Below, one piece after another: positions 20,021 through 29,802 of a DNA stretch of 64,000 nucleotides. Origin of the DNA: Saccharothrix syringae (lineage in GTDB: Bacteria > Actinomycetota > Actinomycetes > Mycobacteriales > Pseudonocardiaceae); NCBI RefSeq assembly GCF_009498035.1, contig NZ_CP034550.1, positions 7,812,001 through 7,876,000 of the forward strand, in the 5' to 3' direction. Made by a program: the position numbers and the translations under genes. The notes beneath the pieces are model-generated. The model ran no database searches and was not told the DNA's origin. It was given only the letters and a program-made list of their open reading frames with translations. The number at the start of each line of letters is the position of its first letter. Position 1 is the stretch's first letter.

Positions 20021-21015
20021 AGCGGCGCCGCCCCGTACCGGCGGACGGCCCAGACCAGCACCGGGCCGCCGAGGAACGCGGTCACGATCGCCACCGGCAC
20101 CTCGCCGGTGGGCAGCAGCACCCGCGACCCGATGTCGGACACCACCAGCAGCACCGGGCCGAGCACCGCCGCGTACGCGGTCAGCCAGGGCACCGACGCG
20201 CCCGCCAGGCGCCGCGCCAGGTGCGGCACGATCAGGCCGACGAACAGGATCGGCCCGGCCACCGCCGTGGCCGCCCCGGCCAGCGCGGTGATCAGCACCA
20301 GCGCGACCAGCCGGACCCGGGCCACGTTGGCGCCCAGGGCGTGCGCGGTGGTCTCGCCGAGCGCGATGGCGTCGAGCTGCCTGCTCAGCAGCAGCGCGCC
20401 GAGCACGCCGAGCGCGATCACCAGCAGCGGCCACGCGTTGGGGGCCTGCTCCCGGCCGGCCAGCGAGCCGACCGCCCAGAAGCGGTACTCGTCGAACACG
20501 TCGGGCAGCAGCAGGCGCATGCCCAGGGACACGCCCGCCAGCACCGAGCTGAGCGCGACCCCGGTCAGCACCAGCCGCAGCGGGGAACCGCGGCCGACCG
20601 AGTAGACCAGCAGCGCCGCCGCGACGGCGCCCAGGACGGCGAGCAGCAGCTCGCCCGCCGCCGAGGCGGTCAGGCCCAGCGCCGAGCCGACCGTGATGGC
20701 GAACCCGGCGCCGGCGGTCACGCCGAGCACGCCCGGCTCGGCCAGCGGGTTGCGGGACAGCACCTGCACCAGCACGCCGGACACGGCGAGCGCGGCACCC
20801 GCGCCGACGGCCAGGACCGCGCGGGGCAGCCTGATGTCGCGGACCACGAGGTGGTCGCTGGAGCCGTTGGGCTCCAGCAGCGCCCGGACGACCTCGGCCG
20901 GGGCGATGGCGTGCGCGCCGACGCCGACGCTGACCACCGCCACCCCGACCAGCAGGACGAGGGCGGCGACGAGCAGGACGACCCGCGCGCCCGACCGCCG
21001 GCGCGTTCCGGTCAC
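20017..21015 (-). CDS. Ferric-siderophore ABC transporter permease (FecCD/FepD type)
   Basis: Protein of 332 residues with about nine to ten hydrophobic helices. It carries the FecCD-family stretches VVRDIRLPRAVLAVGAGAAL, SRNPLAEPGVLGVTAGAGF and AGPILFVGLIVPHLARRL (ATPase-coupling loop). The start is GTG at 21015, overlapping the binding-protein stop. It is paired with the next permease to form the importer channel. Nothing is unusual in length or motif content. Confidence 0.94.
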   Translation of the reverse strand: MTGTRRRSGARVVLLVAALVLLVGVAVVSVGVGAHAIAPAEVVRALLEPNGSSDHLVVRDIRLPRAVLAVGAGAALAVSGVLVQVLSRNPLAEPGVLGVTAGAGFAITVGSALGLTASAAGELLLAVLGAVAAALLVYSVGRGSPLRLVLTGVALSSVLAGVSLGMRLLLPDVFDEYRFWAVGSLAGREQAPNAWPLLVIALGVLGALLLSRQLDAIALGETTAHALGANVARVRLVALVLITALAGAATAVAGPILFVGLIVPHLARRLAGASVPWLTAYAAVLGPVLLVVSDIGSRVLLPTGEVPVAIVTAFLGGPVLVWAVRRYGAAPL

Positions 21016-22019
21016 TTCTGCAGCAGCGGCGCGAACGCCTGGTCGGCGGCTTCGAGGGTCTTGATCGCGGACCGGTACGTCGCGGCCTCGGTGTAGCGCA
21101 GCGGGAAGGTCTTGCCCGCCTTGACCGCGGGCAGCTCCTTCCACAGCGGGGAGTCCAGCACGTACTGCACGCCGGCCGGGACCGAGCCGTCGGCGGCGAC
21201 CGAGTAGGTGATGGCGTCGGCCTCGCCGAACGCGGCGGTCAGCTCCTCGATCGACGGGTACTCGCTGACGTCCTTGGAGCCGCCGCCCTTGACCTTGACC
21301 TGGCCGTAGTAGGTGGCGCCGAGGTCCTGGGCGACGTTGGTGCCCCAGGAGCCGTTGAACTCGCGCTGGAAGTTGCCCTTGGCGACCTCGCCGTAGGCGC
21401 CGACGTGACCGAGCTTGAGCTTCGGCAGGACGTCCTTGTACTTGTCGGCCAGCTCCTTGGCCTTGGTCTCGTACTGGCCGCGCACCGCGTCGAACTCGGA
21501 CAGCGCGCCGGCCGCGTCGGCCTGCTTCTCGGACAGCTCGCGCCACGCCGACGGCACGCTCGGGCCGATGGCCACGACCGGGGCGATGGCCTCCAGCCGC
21601 TTGAGGTCGATGTCGGCCAGCACCGGCTTGGGCACGCCGATGACGATCAGGTCGGGGTCGGCCTGGGCGATGGCCTCGTAGTTGGTCTCCGCCGCGGACT
21701 CGCCGGCGACCTTGGCCAGGCCCTCGTAGGTCTTCAGGTCCTCCTCGGTCATCAGCGGCACGCCGCGCTTCCAGGTGGAGATCCCGACGAGCGGCGCGTC
21801 CGCCTCCAGCAGGGCGGGCACCGCGTAGCCGGTGGCCACCACCCGCTTCGGCGAGACCGGGATGGTGATGTCGCCGTTGTCGGCGGTGAACACGCGGGTC
21901 CCGGACCCGGTCGTCCCGGCCGCGGGCGCGTCGCCGCTCTCGGCGGAACCGCAGCCGGTGGCCACGGCGAGGGCGACCGCGAGCGCGGCGGCGAGGCGGG
22001 GGGATCTGGCGATGGACAT
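21012..22019 (-). CDS. Siderophore-binding lipoprotein (FepB/FeuA-like periplasmic-binding family)
   Basis: Protein of 335 residues. It begins with a lipoprotein signal peptide: positive MSIARSP, a hydrophobic Ala/Val stretch, and the lipobox VATGC near residue 23, so it should be anchored outside the membrane by its cysteine. The body is a class III binding protein of the iron-chelate type, recognisable from SPKRVVATGYAVPALLEADA, YEAIAQADPDLIVIG and LEAIAPVVAIG. It delivers ferric siderophore to the two permeases encoded next. The start ATG lies 46 bases after the SIP gene, one of the larger gaps in the operon, but no iron box is visible there. Confidence 0.93.
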   Translation of the reverse strand: MSIARSPRLAAALAVALAVATGCGSAESGDAPAAGTTGSGTRVFTADNGDITIPVSPKRVVATGYAVPALLEADAPLVGISTWKRGVPLMTEEDLKTYEGLAKVAGESAAETNYEAIAQADPDLIVIGVPKPVLADIDLKRLEAIAPVVAIGPSVPSAWRELSEKQADAAGALSEFDAVRGQYETKAKELADKYKDVLPKLKLGHVGAYGEVAKGNFQREFNGSWGTNVAQDLGATYYGQVKVKGGGSKDVSEYPSIEELTAAFGEADAITYSVAADGSVPAGVQYVLDSPLWKELPAVKAGKTFPLRYTEAATYRSAIKTLEAADQAFAPLLQK

Positions 22020-22065
22020 GCTCGTTCCTCGGGGGTTTCGTTCTTCTCGGGTGGTTCTGGGGGGA

Positions 22066-22923
22066 TCAGTGGTCGTGGTCGTCGTCGAAGTCGGCGACGC
22101 CGCGCTTCCAGTAGCCGGTGACGTCGTGGTCCGCCTTGCCCAGGCCCAGCTCGTCGCGGATCCAGCGGCGCAGCGGCTTGATCGCACCGGCCTCGCCCGC
22201 GACCCAGGCGTAGACGCGCTCGCCCTCGGGGACGCGCACGCCGGCGCGCACGGCGCGGGCCAGCAGGTCGGTGGTGCCCGCCGGGGCGTCGCCGCGGTGC
22301 AGCCAGTGCACCTCGACGTCCTCGGGCGCGGACAGCTCGATCTCCTCGCCCGCGTCGGCGACCTCGACGAACGCCCAGCCGGCCGCGGTGCGCGGCAGCT
22401 CCTCCAGCCACCGGGCGATCGCGGGCAGCGCGGTGAGGTCGCCCGCCAGCAGGTAGCGGTCGTAGCTGTGCGGCACGATCAGCCCGCCGGGCGGACCGGC
22501 GACGTGCACCACCGCGCCCGGCTCGACCGACCGCGCCCAGTCCGCGCCCAGCCCGCCGTCGTGCAGGGCGATGTCGATGTCCAGCTCGCCGGTCGCCGGG
22601 TCGTAGCGGCGCACGGTGTACTCGCGCGAGGTCGGCGACGGCTTGGGCCAGCGCAGCATGGTCCCGTTCGGCTCGGGCAGCCGCAGGGTGCCGTCCGGGT
22701 CGGGGAACAGCAGCTTCACGTGCTCGTCGGGCGAGTGGGCCTCGAACCCGGCGGTGCCCGGACCGCCCAGGGTGACCCGGAGCAGCCCGGAGCCGACCCG
22801 GCCGGTGCGCACGACCTCGGCCGCGCGGACGCGGATGGGGTAGCCCACCTTCTCCGCGGCGCGGCCCGCGCGGACCTCGGCGATCCGCTCCAGGTGCCGG
22901 TCGCGGTGGTCGACCCGGCTCAC
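22066..22923 (-). CDS. Siderophore-interacting protein, FAD/NAD(P)H ferric-siderophore reductase
   Basis: Protein of 285 residues from a GTG at 22923 that overlaps the carrier-protein stop (GTGA); longer in-frame starts upstream would run through that gene. Family features are [10 protein letters not shown] (flavin-binding R-x-Y-T), [26 protein letters not shown] (nucleotide-binding region) and the C-terminal [14 protein letters not shown] typical of SIP reductases such as ViuB. It probably releases iron inside the cell by reducing the imported ferric catecholate. The acidic His/Asp tail (DFDDDHDH) is a small oddity that may bind metal. Confidence 0.93.
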   Translation of the reverse strand: MSRVDHRDRHLERIAEVRAGRAAEKVGYPIRVRAAEVVRTGRVGSGLLRVTLGGPGTAGFEAHSPDEHVKLLFPDPDGTLRLPEPNGTMLRWPKPSPTSREYTVRRYDPATGELDIDIALHDGGLGADWARSVEPGAVVHVAGPPGGLIVPHSYDRYLLAGDLTALPAIARWLEELPRTAAGWAFVEVADAGEEIELSAPEDVEVHWLHRGDAPAGTTDLLARAVRAGVRVPEGERVYAWVAGEAGAIKPLRRWIRDELGLGKADHDVTGYWKRGVADFDDDHDH

Positions 22924-23180
22924 GCGCGCGTCCCGGCGACCAGCTCGGCCCAGCGCTCCAGGCGCGGGTCCTCGGCCAGGTCCGCGAACTCCAGGCCGGT
23001 CGCGCCGGCGGCGCGCCACCGCTCGACCAGGCTCATGATCCGCATCGAGTCCAGGCCGAGGTCGAGCAGGTCCGCGTCCGGCTCCAGTTCGGCGGGCGCG
23101 ACGCCCAGCAGGTCGGCGACGTCGGCGCGGACGCGTTCGACGGACAGCGGTTCGGTGCCGTGCTGGTCGGGGTTGCTCAT
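22920..23180 (-). CDS. Stand-alone aryl carrier protein
   Basis: Protein of 86 residues, the size of one carrier domain. The phosphopantetheine attachment site is the serine in [13 protein letters not shown]. In Bacillus DhbB and E. coli EntB the aryl carrier is fused to isochorismatase; here it is a separate small gene whose ATG overlaps the isochorismatase stop (ATGA), so the two are still coupled. It should be loaded with 2,3-dihydroxybenzoate by the adjacent AMP ligase and feed the first condensation domain of the NRPS, and possibly its last one. Confidence 0.92.
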   Translation of the reverse strand: MSNPDQHGTEPLSVERVRADVADLLGVAPAELEPDADLLDLGLDSMRIMSLVERWRAAGATGLEFADLAEDPRLERWAELVAGTRA

Positions 23181-23845
23181 CGGGTGGCTCCGGCGGGGAT
23201 CGGGGCCGACAGCGCGGCGAGCGCGTCGGCGGTGGTGGTGACGGCGCCGCAGCGCTGGGCGACGTACTCGCACGCCTGGTCGTGCCGCTCGCGGGAGAAG
23301 TCGGCGACCGCGTCGCTCACCAGGAACGGCCGGACGTCGCGCATGAACGCCTCCACGGCCGTGGCCAGGCAGCCGATGTGCGCGTAGACGCCGGTGATCA
23401 GGAGCTGGTCGCGGCCCAGCTCGTCGAGCTGCTCGCCGAAGGTGCTGCGCTGGAACGCGCTGTAGCGCCACTTGGTCAGCACGGTGTCGCCCGGCGCGGG
23501 CGCCAGCTCGGTCACGATGTCGGCGGCGGCGGGGTCGGCGTCGATGACCCCGCCGATGCCCGGTCCCCAGAACTCGGTGAGCAGGCCGCGGTCGGCGGCC
23601 TCCGGGCGGGCCGGCTGCGCGGTGTAGAACACCGGGATGCCCCGCTCCCGCGCCACCGCGATCAGCGCGGCGGTGTTGGCGACCATCTCGGGCAGCGGCG
23701 CGCCCCGGTACGGCGCCAGGAAGTAGCGCTGCGCGTCGTGCACGAGCAGCGCCGCGCGCGCCGGGTCGGGTCGCCAGGCCACCCGGCCCGCGGGCAGGTC
23801 GGCCGCGGTGGGCATCGGGTAGGGCCGGATCTCCGGCAGGGACAC
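23177..23845 (-). CDS. dhbB: Isochorismatase
   Basis: Protein of 222 residues. It hydrolyses isochorismate to 2,3-dihydro-2,3-dihydroxybenzoate and pyruvate. It matches the EntB/DhbB N-terminal domain: [14 protein letters not shown] with the catalytic Asp, [14 protein letters not shown] with the Lys, and [21 protein letters not shown] with the Cys-containing loop. The family's usual C-terminal aryl carrier domain is missing and is encoded by the next gene. GTG start at 23845, three bases after the ligase stop. Part of the dhbC-dhbE-dhbB run that makes the catechol building block. Confidence 0.94.
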   Translation of the reverse strand: MSLPEIRPYPMPTAADLPAGRVAWRPDPARAALLVHDAQRYFLAPYRGAPLPEMVANTAALIAVARERGIPVFYTAQPARPEAADRGLLTEFWGPGIGGVIDADPAAADIVTELAPAPGDTVLTKWRYSAFQRSTFGEQLDELGRDQLLITGVYAHIGCLATAVEAFMRDVRPFLVSDAVADFSRERHDQACEYVAQRCGAVTTTADALAALSAPIPAGATR

Positions 23846-23848
23846 GTC

Positions 23849-25483
23849 TCACCCCTCCTTCGCCAGGGCGGCCAGCGCCGCCCGCAGTTCGCGCTTGCTG
23901 GTCTTGCCGACGCCCGTCACCGGGAACGCCTCGACGACCTGGACCAGGTCGGGCACCTTGAACGCGGCCACGCCGCGGTCCCGGACGAAGCGGCGCAGCT
24001 CCGGGGCGGTGGGCGCGGCGCCCGCCACGGGCACCACGTAGGCGCAGGTCCGCTCGCCCAGGTAGGCGTCGGGCACCGCGACCACGGCGGCGTCGAGCAC
24101 GCCGGGGTGGGCCATCAGGTGGTTCTCCACCTCTTCGGCGGCCACCTTCTCCCCGCCCCGGTTGATCTGCTCCTTGGCCCGGCCGACGACCTCCAGGTGC
24201 CCGGTCGGCGTGCGCCGCACGAGGTCCCCGGTGCGGTAGAAGCCGTCCGGGGTGAACGCGGTCGCGTTGTGCGCGTCGGCCCGGTAGTAGCCGCGGATGG
24301 TGTACGGGCCGCGGGTCAGCAGGGCGCCGACCTCGCCGGGCGGCACCTCGGCGGTCGACGCGGCCCGCGGGTCGTCCGGGTCGACCACGCGGATCTCGTC
24401 GTCGAGCGAGATCGGCCTGCCCTGGGTGGACAGCACGACCTCGTCCGGGTCGTCGAGCCGGGTGTAGCAGACCAGGCCCTCGGCCATGCCGAACACCTGC
24501 TGGAGCCGGCAGCCCAGCGCGGGGCCGATCCGCTCGGCCAGCTCGCGGCCGCACTTGGCGCCGCCGACGAGCAGCACCTCCAGGCTGGACAGGTCGTGCG
24601 CGCCGCGCGCGGCGGCCTGCACCCAGGCGGCGGCCAGCGGCGGCACCACCCCGGTGATGGTGACGCGCTCGGCCTCGATCAGCCGGAACGCGGTGTCGGC
24701 GTCGGGGCGCGGCGCCAGCACGACCTTCGCGCCGGCGTGCAGCGCGCCGAGCACACCGGGCGAGCTGAGCGGGTAGTTGTGCGCCACCGGCAGGGCGGCC
24801 AGGTAGGCGCTGTCCGGGCGCAGCGCGCAGATCCGGGCGCTCTCCCGGACGCTGTAGAGGTAGTCGTCGTGGGTGCGCGGGATCAGCTTGGGCAGCCCGG
24901 TGCTGCCGCCGGAGAGCTGGAGGAACGCCACGCCGGCCGGGTCGGGGTCGGGCAGCTCGCGCGGCGCGGCGGCGGCCAGGTCGGCGAACTCCGCGGACCC
25001 GACGACGAGCACGTGCCGCACCGAGGGCACCTCGGCGGCGACGGCGCGCGCGGTGGCCGCGTGGTCGTGCCGCTCGTGCTGGTCGACGGTGAGGACGGCG
25101 ACGGCCCCGCTCTGCTCGGCGAAGTGCCGCAGCTCGCTGTGGCGGTGCGCGGGCAGCGCGAACACCGGCCAGGCGCCCACCCGCCACAGCCCGAACACCG
25201 CGGGCAGGAACTCCGGCACGTTCGGCAGCTGCACCACGACCCGGTCGCCCGCGCGGACGCCCAGCTCCACCAACCCGGCGGCGATCCGGTGCGCCCGGTC
25301 GTCCAGGTCGGCGTAGGTCCAGCGGACCTGCCCGCCGCCCTGCTCGCCGACGACGGCGGTGCGGTCGGCGTGGGCGGCGCGCAGCGAGGTGAGCAGCGCG
25401 CCGAAGGTCTGGCCGCGCCAGTGCCCGGCGGCGCGGTAGCGGGCCGCGACCTCCGGCGGCCAGGGGACGTGGTCGGCGTTCAC
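23849..25483 (-). CDS. dhbE: 2,3-Dihydroxybenzoate-AMP ligase
   Basis: Protein of 544 residues, the normal length for EntE/DhbE. It activates 2,3-dihydroxybenzoate with ATP and transfers it to the aryl carrier protein. Motifs: [18 protein letters not shown] (ATP loop), [12 protein letters not shown] (aryl-acid pocket region as in DhbE), [23 protein letters not shown] and the hinge/lysine region ending [11 protein letters not shown]. Dihydroxybenzoate rather than salicylate is inferred from the presence of dhbA, dhbB and dhbC. The GTG start overlaps the dhbC stop as GTGA; a longer frame upstream would run through dhbC. Confidence 0.94.
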   Translation of the reverse strand: MNADHVPWPPEVAARYRAAGHWRGQTFGALLTSLRAAHADRTAVVGEQGGGQVRWTYADLDDRAHRIAAGLVELGVRAGDRVVVQLPNVPEFLPAVFGLWRVGAWPVFALPAHRHSELRHFAEQSGAVAVLTVDQHERHDHAATARAVAAEVPSVRHVLVVGSAEFADLAAAAPRELPDPDPAGVAFLQLSGGSTGLPKLIPRTHDDYLYSVRESARICALRPDSAYLAALPVAHNYPLSSPGVLGALHAGAKVVLAPRPDADTAFRLIEAERVTITGVVPPLAAAWVQAAARGAHDLSSLEVLLVGGAKCGRELAERIGPALGCRLQQVFGMAEGLVCYTRLDDPDEVVLSTQGRPISLDDEIRVVDPDDPRAASTAEVPPGEVGALLTRGPYTIRGYYRADAHNATAFTPDGFYRTGDLVRRTPTGHLEVVGRAKEQINRGGEKVAAEEVENHLMAHPGVLDAAVVAVPDAYLGERTCAYVVPVAGAAPTAPELRRFVRDRGVAAFKVPDLVQVVEAFPVTGVGKTSKRELRAALAALAKEG

Positions 25484-26673
25484 GCGGAGACCTCCAGCCC
25501 CAGGGCGCGCAGCAGGGTGCGGAACTTGGCGCTGGTCTCGACGACCTCGGCGGCCGGGTCGGAGCCCGCGACGATGCCCGCGCCCGCGAACAGCCGCACG
25601 GTCCGGTCGCACACCTCGGCGCTGCGGATGGTGACCACCCACTCGCCGTCGCCGCTCGCGTCGGTCCAGCCGACCAGGCCGGAGTAGTAGCCGCGGTCCT
25701 CGGGCTCCAGCTCGGCGATCGCGGCGCGGGCGCGCTCGACCGGCACCCCGCACACCGCGGGCGTCGGGTGCAGCGCCTCGGCCAGCGCCAGCGCGGACGC
25801 GCCGGGGTCGTCGGGACGGGCGAGCCTGCCGGTGATCCGGGTGGACAGGTGCCACATGGTCGGCGTCCCGATCACGGTCGGCTCGGGCACGTCCAGGTCG
25901 GTGCAGAACCGGCCCAGCACCTCGGCGACCTGGGCGGAGACGTGCGCGTGCTCGGCCCGGTCCTTGGCCGAGGCCAGCAGGGCCGCGACGCGCCTGCGGT
26001 TCTCGGCCTCGTCCGCGACGCGCGGCAGCGAGCCGGCCAGGGGGTTGGCCACGACCTCGTGGCCGCGCCGGGAGACCAGCAGCTCGGGGCTCGCGCCGAC
26101 CAGGGTGCGCGGCGCGGGGTCGCCGGGCGCGCTGACGTCGACGGCGAAGGCGTGCGCGGCCGGGTTCAGCCGCACCAGCCGGGTCAGCAGCGCGGGCACG
26201 CCGACCGGCTGGTCCGCGGTCAGCTCCAGGCAGCGGGCCAGGACGACCTTGCCCAGCTCGCCGTCGTCGATCAGGGCCAGCGCGCGGCGCACGCCCTCGG
26301 CGTAGACCTCCGGCTCGGGCCGCGGCGTGATCGACCACGAGGCCGAGCCGGTGGCGGCCACCGGGCCGTCCGTGCCCGGCGCCCCCGCGCGGCGCACCAC
26401 GGCGGGCACGACCAGGCTGGTCTCGGCGTCCGGCCGGAACCCGATCGCCCCGACCACCACCGGGTCCCCGACCCCGAGCACCGACGCCGCGTCCAGCGCC
26501 TCGGCCGCCGCGCGCGCCCGGGTCCCGTGCGGGGCCCGCACGGTCGCGTGCACGCCGTCGGCGAGCAGCGAACCGGTGGTGGAGGAGTAGTAGAACGACC
26601 CCGGCAGGTAGGCGGCCAGCAGGTCGGCCGCCCGGTGCACGGGGTGTGGCCGGACCAGAGCAGGTGAGGACAC
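25480..26673 (-). CDS. dhbC: Isochorismate synthase
   Basis: Protein of 397 residues with a GTG start and GGGAAG upstream. It isomerises chorismate to isochorismate. Chorismate-binding family signatures are [65 protein letters not shown] and [15 protein letters not shown]. Length and motifs fit EntC/DhbC rather than a salicylate synthase, and a separate isochorismatase is present. It is the first gene of the long siderophore operon and has its own iron box about 66-84 bases upstream. Confidence 0.95.
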   Translation of the reverse strand: MSSPALVRPHPVHRAADLLAAYLPGSFYYSSTTGSLLADGVHATVRAPHGTRARAAAEALDAASVLGVGDPVVVGAIGFRPDAETSLVVPAVVRRAGAPGTDGPVAATGSASWSITPRPEPEVYAEGVRRALALIDDGELGKVVLARCLELTADQPVGVPALLTRLVRLNPAAHAFAVDVSAPGDPAPRTLVGASPELLVSRRGHEVVANPLAGSLPRVADEAENRRRVAALLASAKDRAEHAHVSAQVAEVLGRFCTDLDVPEPTVIGTPTMWHLSTRITGRLARPDDPGASALALAEALHPTPAVCGVPVERARAAIAELEPEDRGYYSGLVGWTDASGDGEWVVTIRSAEVCDRTVRLFAGAGIVAGSDPAAEVVETSAKFRTLLRALGLEVSA

Positions 26674-26738
26674 GTCGGGGCTTCCCTTTCGGAGCTCGGT
26701 GGTGGTCGTGGGGCGGCGTCGGGTTACACACTCTTTAC

Positions 26739-26757
26739 TTAGGCGAGCCTAGCCTAA
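26739..26757 (-). promoter_or_regulatory. Iron box (DtxR/IdeR/DmdR-type operator) upstream of dhbC
   Basis: The 19-base site TTAGGCGAGCCTAGCCTAA on the plus strand matches the actinobacterial iron-box consensus TTAGGTTAGGCTAACCTAA at 15 of 19 positions. It lies between the dhbA stop and the dhbC start in a locally AT-rich patch. Iron-loaded repressor should block the long operon here. Confidence 0.85.
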
Positions 26758-26799
26758 TTTAGTAATGCTCAGGAAGGCTCCGGAAGGCGTGCGACCCGG

Positions 26800-27591
26800 T
26801 CAGACGCGCAGGGTCGCGCCGCCGTCGACGAACAGGTTCTGCATGGTGATGTGCCGGGCGCGGTCGGAGACCAGGAACAGCACGGCCTCGGCGATGTCCA
26901 CCGGATCGGCCAGGCGGCCCAGCGGGATGCCGACCCGGAACCGCTCCGGGTCGCCGGCGACCACCCGGGCGGGCGCGTCCTCGTCCGTCCACAGCAGACG
27001 CTGCATGGGCGTGTCGGTCGAGCCGGGCGACACCACGTTGCACCGGATGCCGCTGCCCGCCAGCTCCAGGCCCAGGCAGTGGGTCAGCATGGTCGCCGCG
27101 GCCTTCGAGGCCGCGTAGGCGGCCATCCCGACCCGGGGCACCCCGGCCGCGTTGGACCCCACGGTGACCAGGGCACCGCTCCCGCGCGGCACCATCTTCC
27201 GCGCCAGCGCGCGCAGCACGGCGAACACACCGGTGGTGTTGACCGCGAACGTGGCCGCCCAGTCCTCGTCGGAGGTCTCGCACACCGCGCCCGGCCGCAG
27301 GATGCCCGCGACCGAGACCCCGATGCCGATCGGGCCCACCTCGCGCTCGACGTCCTCGACCAGCCGCGCGACCGCCGCGGTGTCCCCCACGTCCACCGCG
27401 CGGGGGTGCACCCGCCCGCCCGAGCCCGCCGCGGCCTCCTCGACGCCGTCCGCGTCCACGTCCACCGCGACGACCGTCGCGCCCGCGCGGACCAGCACGT
27501 CCACCACGGCCGCCCCGATACCGCGGGCGGCCCCGGTGACCAGGGCGACCCTGCCCTCGACACCCGGCTCCCGCTGCCCCGACGAGGCCAC
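26800..27591 (-). CDS. dhbA: 2,3-Dihydro-2,3-dihydroxybenzoate dehydrogenase (SDR)
   Basis: Protein of 263 residues from a GTG at 27591 with AAGGGAG upstream. It is a classical short-chain dehydrogenase: [12 protein letters not shown] (NAD-binding glycine motif), the VSVAG stretch where NNAG is usual, catalytic Ser in VTVGSNAAG and YAASKAA. The C-terminal [19 protein letters not shown] fits EntA/DhbA. It oxidises the dihydrodiol to 2,3-dihydroxybenzoate, completing the pathway encoded by dhbC and dhbB downstream. It has its own iron box and is separated from dhbC by 126 bases, so it may be a separate transcript. Confidence 0.93.
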   Translation of the reverse strand: MASSGQREPGVEGRVALVTGAARGIGAAVVDVLVRAGATVVAVDVDADGVEEAAAGSGGRVHPRAVDVGDTAAVARLVEDVEREVGPIGIGVSVAGILRPGAVCETSDEDWAATFAVNTTGVFAVLRALARKMVPRGSGALVTVGSNAAGVPRVGMAAYAASKAAATMLTHCLGLELAGSGIRCNVVSPGSTDTPMQRLLWTDEDAPARVVAGDPERFRVGIPLGRLADPVDIAEAVLFLVSDRARHITMQNLFVDGGATLRV

Positions 27592-27618
27592 CCGGCGCTC
27601 CCTTCACCGACGAATTCA

Positions 27619-27637
27619 TTAGGTTGGCCTAACCTAA
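27619..27637 (-). promoter_or_regulatory. Iron box upstream of dhbA
   Basis: TTAGGTTGGCCTAACCTAA is a near-perfect palindrome and differs from the actinobacterial iron-box consensus at two central positions. It sits 28-46 bases before the dhbA GTG on the minus strand, so a DtxR/IdeR-type regulator should repress dhbA when iron is plentiful. It is the stronger of the two boxes. Confidence 0.9.
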
Positions 27638-27978
27638 CTTGCCCGAAGGGCCCGTGGTTAGCCCATTTGAGTGATCTGAATCATGGTCGCGTTCGGGGGT
27701 TCGGGGCTTGCGGAACGGCGTGCCCCGCCTGTCCCGCGGCGGTTGTTCGACTCGGTGAGCCGGTTCCCCGGAGCGGAACTCCGGCCGGCGGCGGGACCGG
27801 GTCGAGGTCCCCCGAGGAGGACCCGGAGCCCGGGAGTCGGGGCGGCCGGCCGACGCCGTCCCGTTCCGCGCGCGCGAGGTCGACGCCGACCGTACACAGT
27901 GGACTTCACCGAAAACAGGTGGCCCGTTCCCCGCTCGAATGCTTATTTTGTCGGGGAAACCGGCATTGGGAGGCGATC
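27638..27978. other. Divergent intergenic region between dhbA and the RNA-repair operon
   Basis: After the iron box, about 340 bases lead to the RNA-ligase start. The part nearest the plus-strand gene (27935-27960) is AT-richer, with TTATTTTG that could serve as a -10 region, and GGGAGG precedes the ATG. No additional gene, RNA or repeat is evident. Confidence 0.45.
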
Positions 27979-29802
27979 ATGCGCGTGCCGTACCCGCGCA
28001 CCCCGCACCTCCCGTGGTCACCGGGTGCCTCCTCGGACGACGTGCGGGTCGTCGACCTGACCGGCTTGCGCGGCCACGAGGTCGTGGTCACCGAGAAGCT
28101 GGACGGGGAGAACACCACCCTGTACCCGGACGGCCTGCACGCCCGCTCGCTCGACTCGGCGCACCACCCGTCCCGCTCGTGGGTCAAGGGCCTGCACGGG
28201 CGCATCGCGGCGAGGCTGCCCGCGGGGTGGCGGGTGTGCGGGGAGAACGTCCACGCCCGGCACTCCATCGCCTACACCGACCTGGAGAGCTGGTTCTACG
28301 GCTTCTCGGTGTGGGACGGCGACCGGTGCCTGGGGTGGGACGGCACGGTGCGGTTCCTGCGGTCGGTCGGCGTGCCCACTCCCCCGGTGCTGTGGCGCGG
28401 GGTGTTCGACGAACGGGCGCTGCGCGCGCTGCGGGTCGACACCGAGCGGCAGGAGGGGTTCGTGGTGCGGACCGCGGAGGGGTTCGGGTACCCCGAGTTC
28501 GGGCGGCGGGTGGCCAAGTGGGTGCGGCCGAACCACGTCCGGACCGACGCGCACTGGACGAGCGCGCCGGTGGTGGCGAACGGGCTGGGGTCGGCGGCGG
28601 TGCTGTGGGACGTGCGATCGGGTGCGGCGGTCGACGTCCGGGCACTGCTCGCGGCGGCCGGGGTGAACGGCTCGGGTGGCTTGGACGGCTTGGACGGGTC
28701 AGGCGGCTCGGCGGGCTCGGGCGGCTCGACGGGCTCGGGCGGCTCGGTGACGGCGATGGGCGCGCGGGACGGGAACGCGGGCGGCTCGGCGGGCTCGGTG
28801 GCGGCGGTCGGCGTGCGAGACGGGATCGACCTGGTGGCCGCCGAGGAGGTCGCCGCCACCCCGCTGGGAACCGGGGACACGCGGCTGGCGGCCGTGCTCG
28901 CGGCCGCCCTGCACCGCGTCCCACGCGGCCGGGTGGCACCGCTGCCGGCCGCCGCGGGCGTCGGCGTGGCACGCCGGGCCGGCGACCTGGTCGGCCTGCA
29001 CCGCCTGCTGCACGAGCCGTTCCCGGACGACTCCCGCGCCGCGGGCCTGCTGCGCCTGTCGACCGCCGTCGACCTGACGGCCCTGCACGCGGTGTCCGCC
29101 GCGGTCGCCCCCACGCCCGAGGCGCGAGACCTGGTCGCCTGGTCCGCCCTGCACGCCGAGGAGGTGCGGCCCTGGGACCCCCTGCGCTCGGGCCTGCGCG
29201 CCCAGCTCGGCCGGGGCCCGGCCGCCGACCGGTGCCTGGCCGAGGCGCGGGACGCGAGCCTGCGCGCCGGGCGGGTGCTGGACACCGCCGAGGCGGTGGC
29301 CGCGACGTGGCGGTGGCGGTCCGGCGACTTCCCGGTCCTGGTGCAGCTCGTCGGCTTGTCGGGCAGCGGCAAGAGCACGTTCGCCGCGGGCCTGCCGGGG
29401 GTGGCCGCGCACCTGTCGCTGGACGACCTGCGCGCCGAGTCGGGCGACCGGGCCGACCAGCGGGACAACGGCCGGGTGCTGCGCACCGGGCTCGCCCGGC
29501 TCGACGCGGCACTGCGCGCGGGCGGCACGGTGGTGTGGGACGCGACCTCGCTGTCGGACCACCAGCGGTCCGCGGTGCACGCGGTGGCCCGGCGGCACAA
29601 CGCACTGGTGACGCACGCGGTGGTGCTGGTCGACGAACGCACCGCGGCCCACCGCAACCGCACGCGGGCGCACCCCGTGCCACCCGCCGTCCTGGCCGCC
29701 CAGGCGCGCCGGTTCAGCCCGCCCTACCCGTGGCAGGCCCACCGCACCTGGTACGTCGGCCCGGCCGGCACCGTGGACGACACCGACGACGGGGAGCCGT
29801 GA
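27979..29802 (+). CDS. RNA ligase fused to P-loop polynucleotide kinase-like domain
   Basis: Protein of 607 residues from an ATG with GGGAGG upstream. The N-terminal third is a nucleotidyltransferase-fold RNA ligase: motif I EKLDGEN with the adenylated lysine at residue 40, CGENVHARHSIAY, QEGFVVRT (motif IV region) and RVAKWVRP (motif V). Residues about 222-262 form a Gly/Ser-rich linker made of near-repeats. A helical region follows, then from about 455 a kinase domain with Walker A GLSGSGKST, VVWDATS and a lid-like region rich in Arg. This pairing allows 5' phosphorylation and sealing of broken RNA. The stop overlaps the start of the next gene by one base (TGATG). The family is recognisable; the damaged RNA substrate is unknown. 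Confidence 0.88.
   Translation: MRVPYPRTPHLPWSPGASSDDVRVVDLTGLRGHEVVVTEKLDGENTTLYPDGLHARSLDSAHHPSRSWVKGLHGRIAARLPAGWRVCGENVHARHSIAYTDLESWFYGFSVWDGDRCLGWDGTVRFLRSVGVPTPPVLWRGVFDERALRALRVDTERQEGFVVRTAEGFGYPEFGRRVAKWVRPNHVRTDAHWTSAPVVANGLGSAAVLWDVRSGAAVDVRALLAAAGVNGSGGLDGLDGSGGSAGSGGSTGSGGSVTAMGARDGNAGGSAGSVAAVGVRDGIDLVAAEEVAATPLGTGDTRLAAVLAAALHRVPRGRVAPLPAAAGVGVARRAGDLVGLHRLLHEPFPDDSRAAGLLRLSTAVDLTALHAVSAAVAPTPEARDLVAWSALHAEEVRPWDPLRSGLRAQLGRGPAADRCLAEARDASLRAGRVLDTAEAVAATWRWRSGDFPVLVQLVGLSGSGKSTFAAGLPGVAAHLSLDDLRAESGDRADQRDNGRVLRTGLARLDAALRAGGTVVWDATSLSDHQRSAVHAVARRHNALVTHAVVLVDERTAAHRNRTRAHPVPPAVLAAQARRFSPPYPWQAHRTWYVGPAGTVDDTDDGEP

Noticed and set aside
27658..27909. Small minus-strand open frame before the RNA-repair operon
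   Set aside because: Arg/Pro/Gly-rich, no ribosome-binding site and no recognisable motif; it lies in a divergent promoter region.
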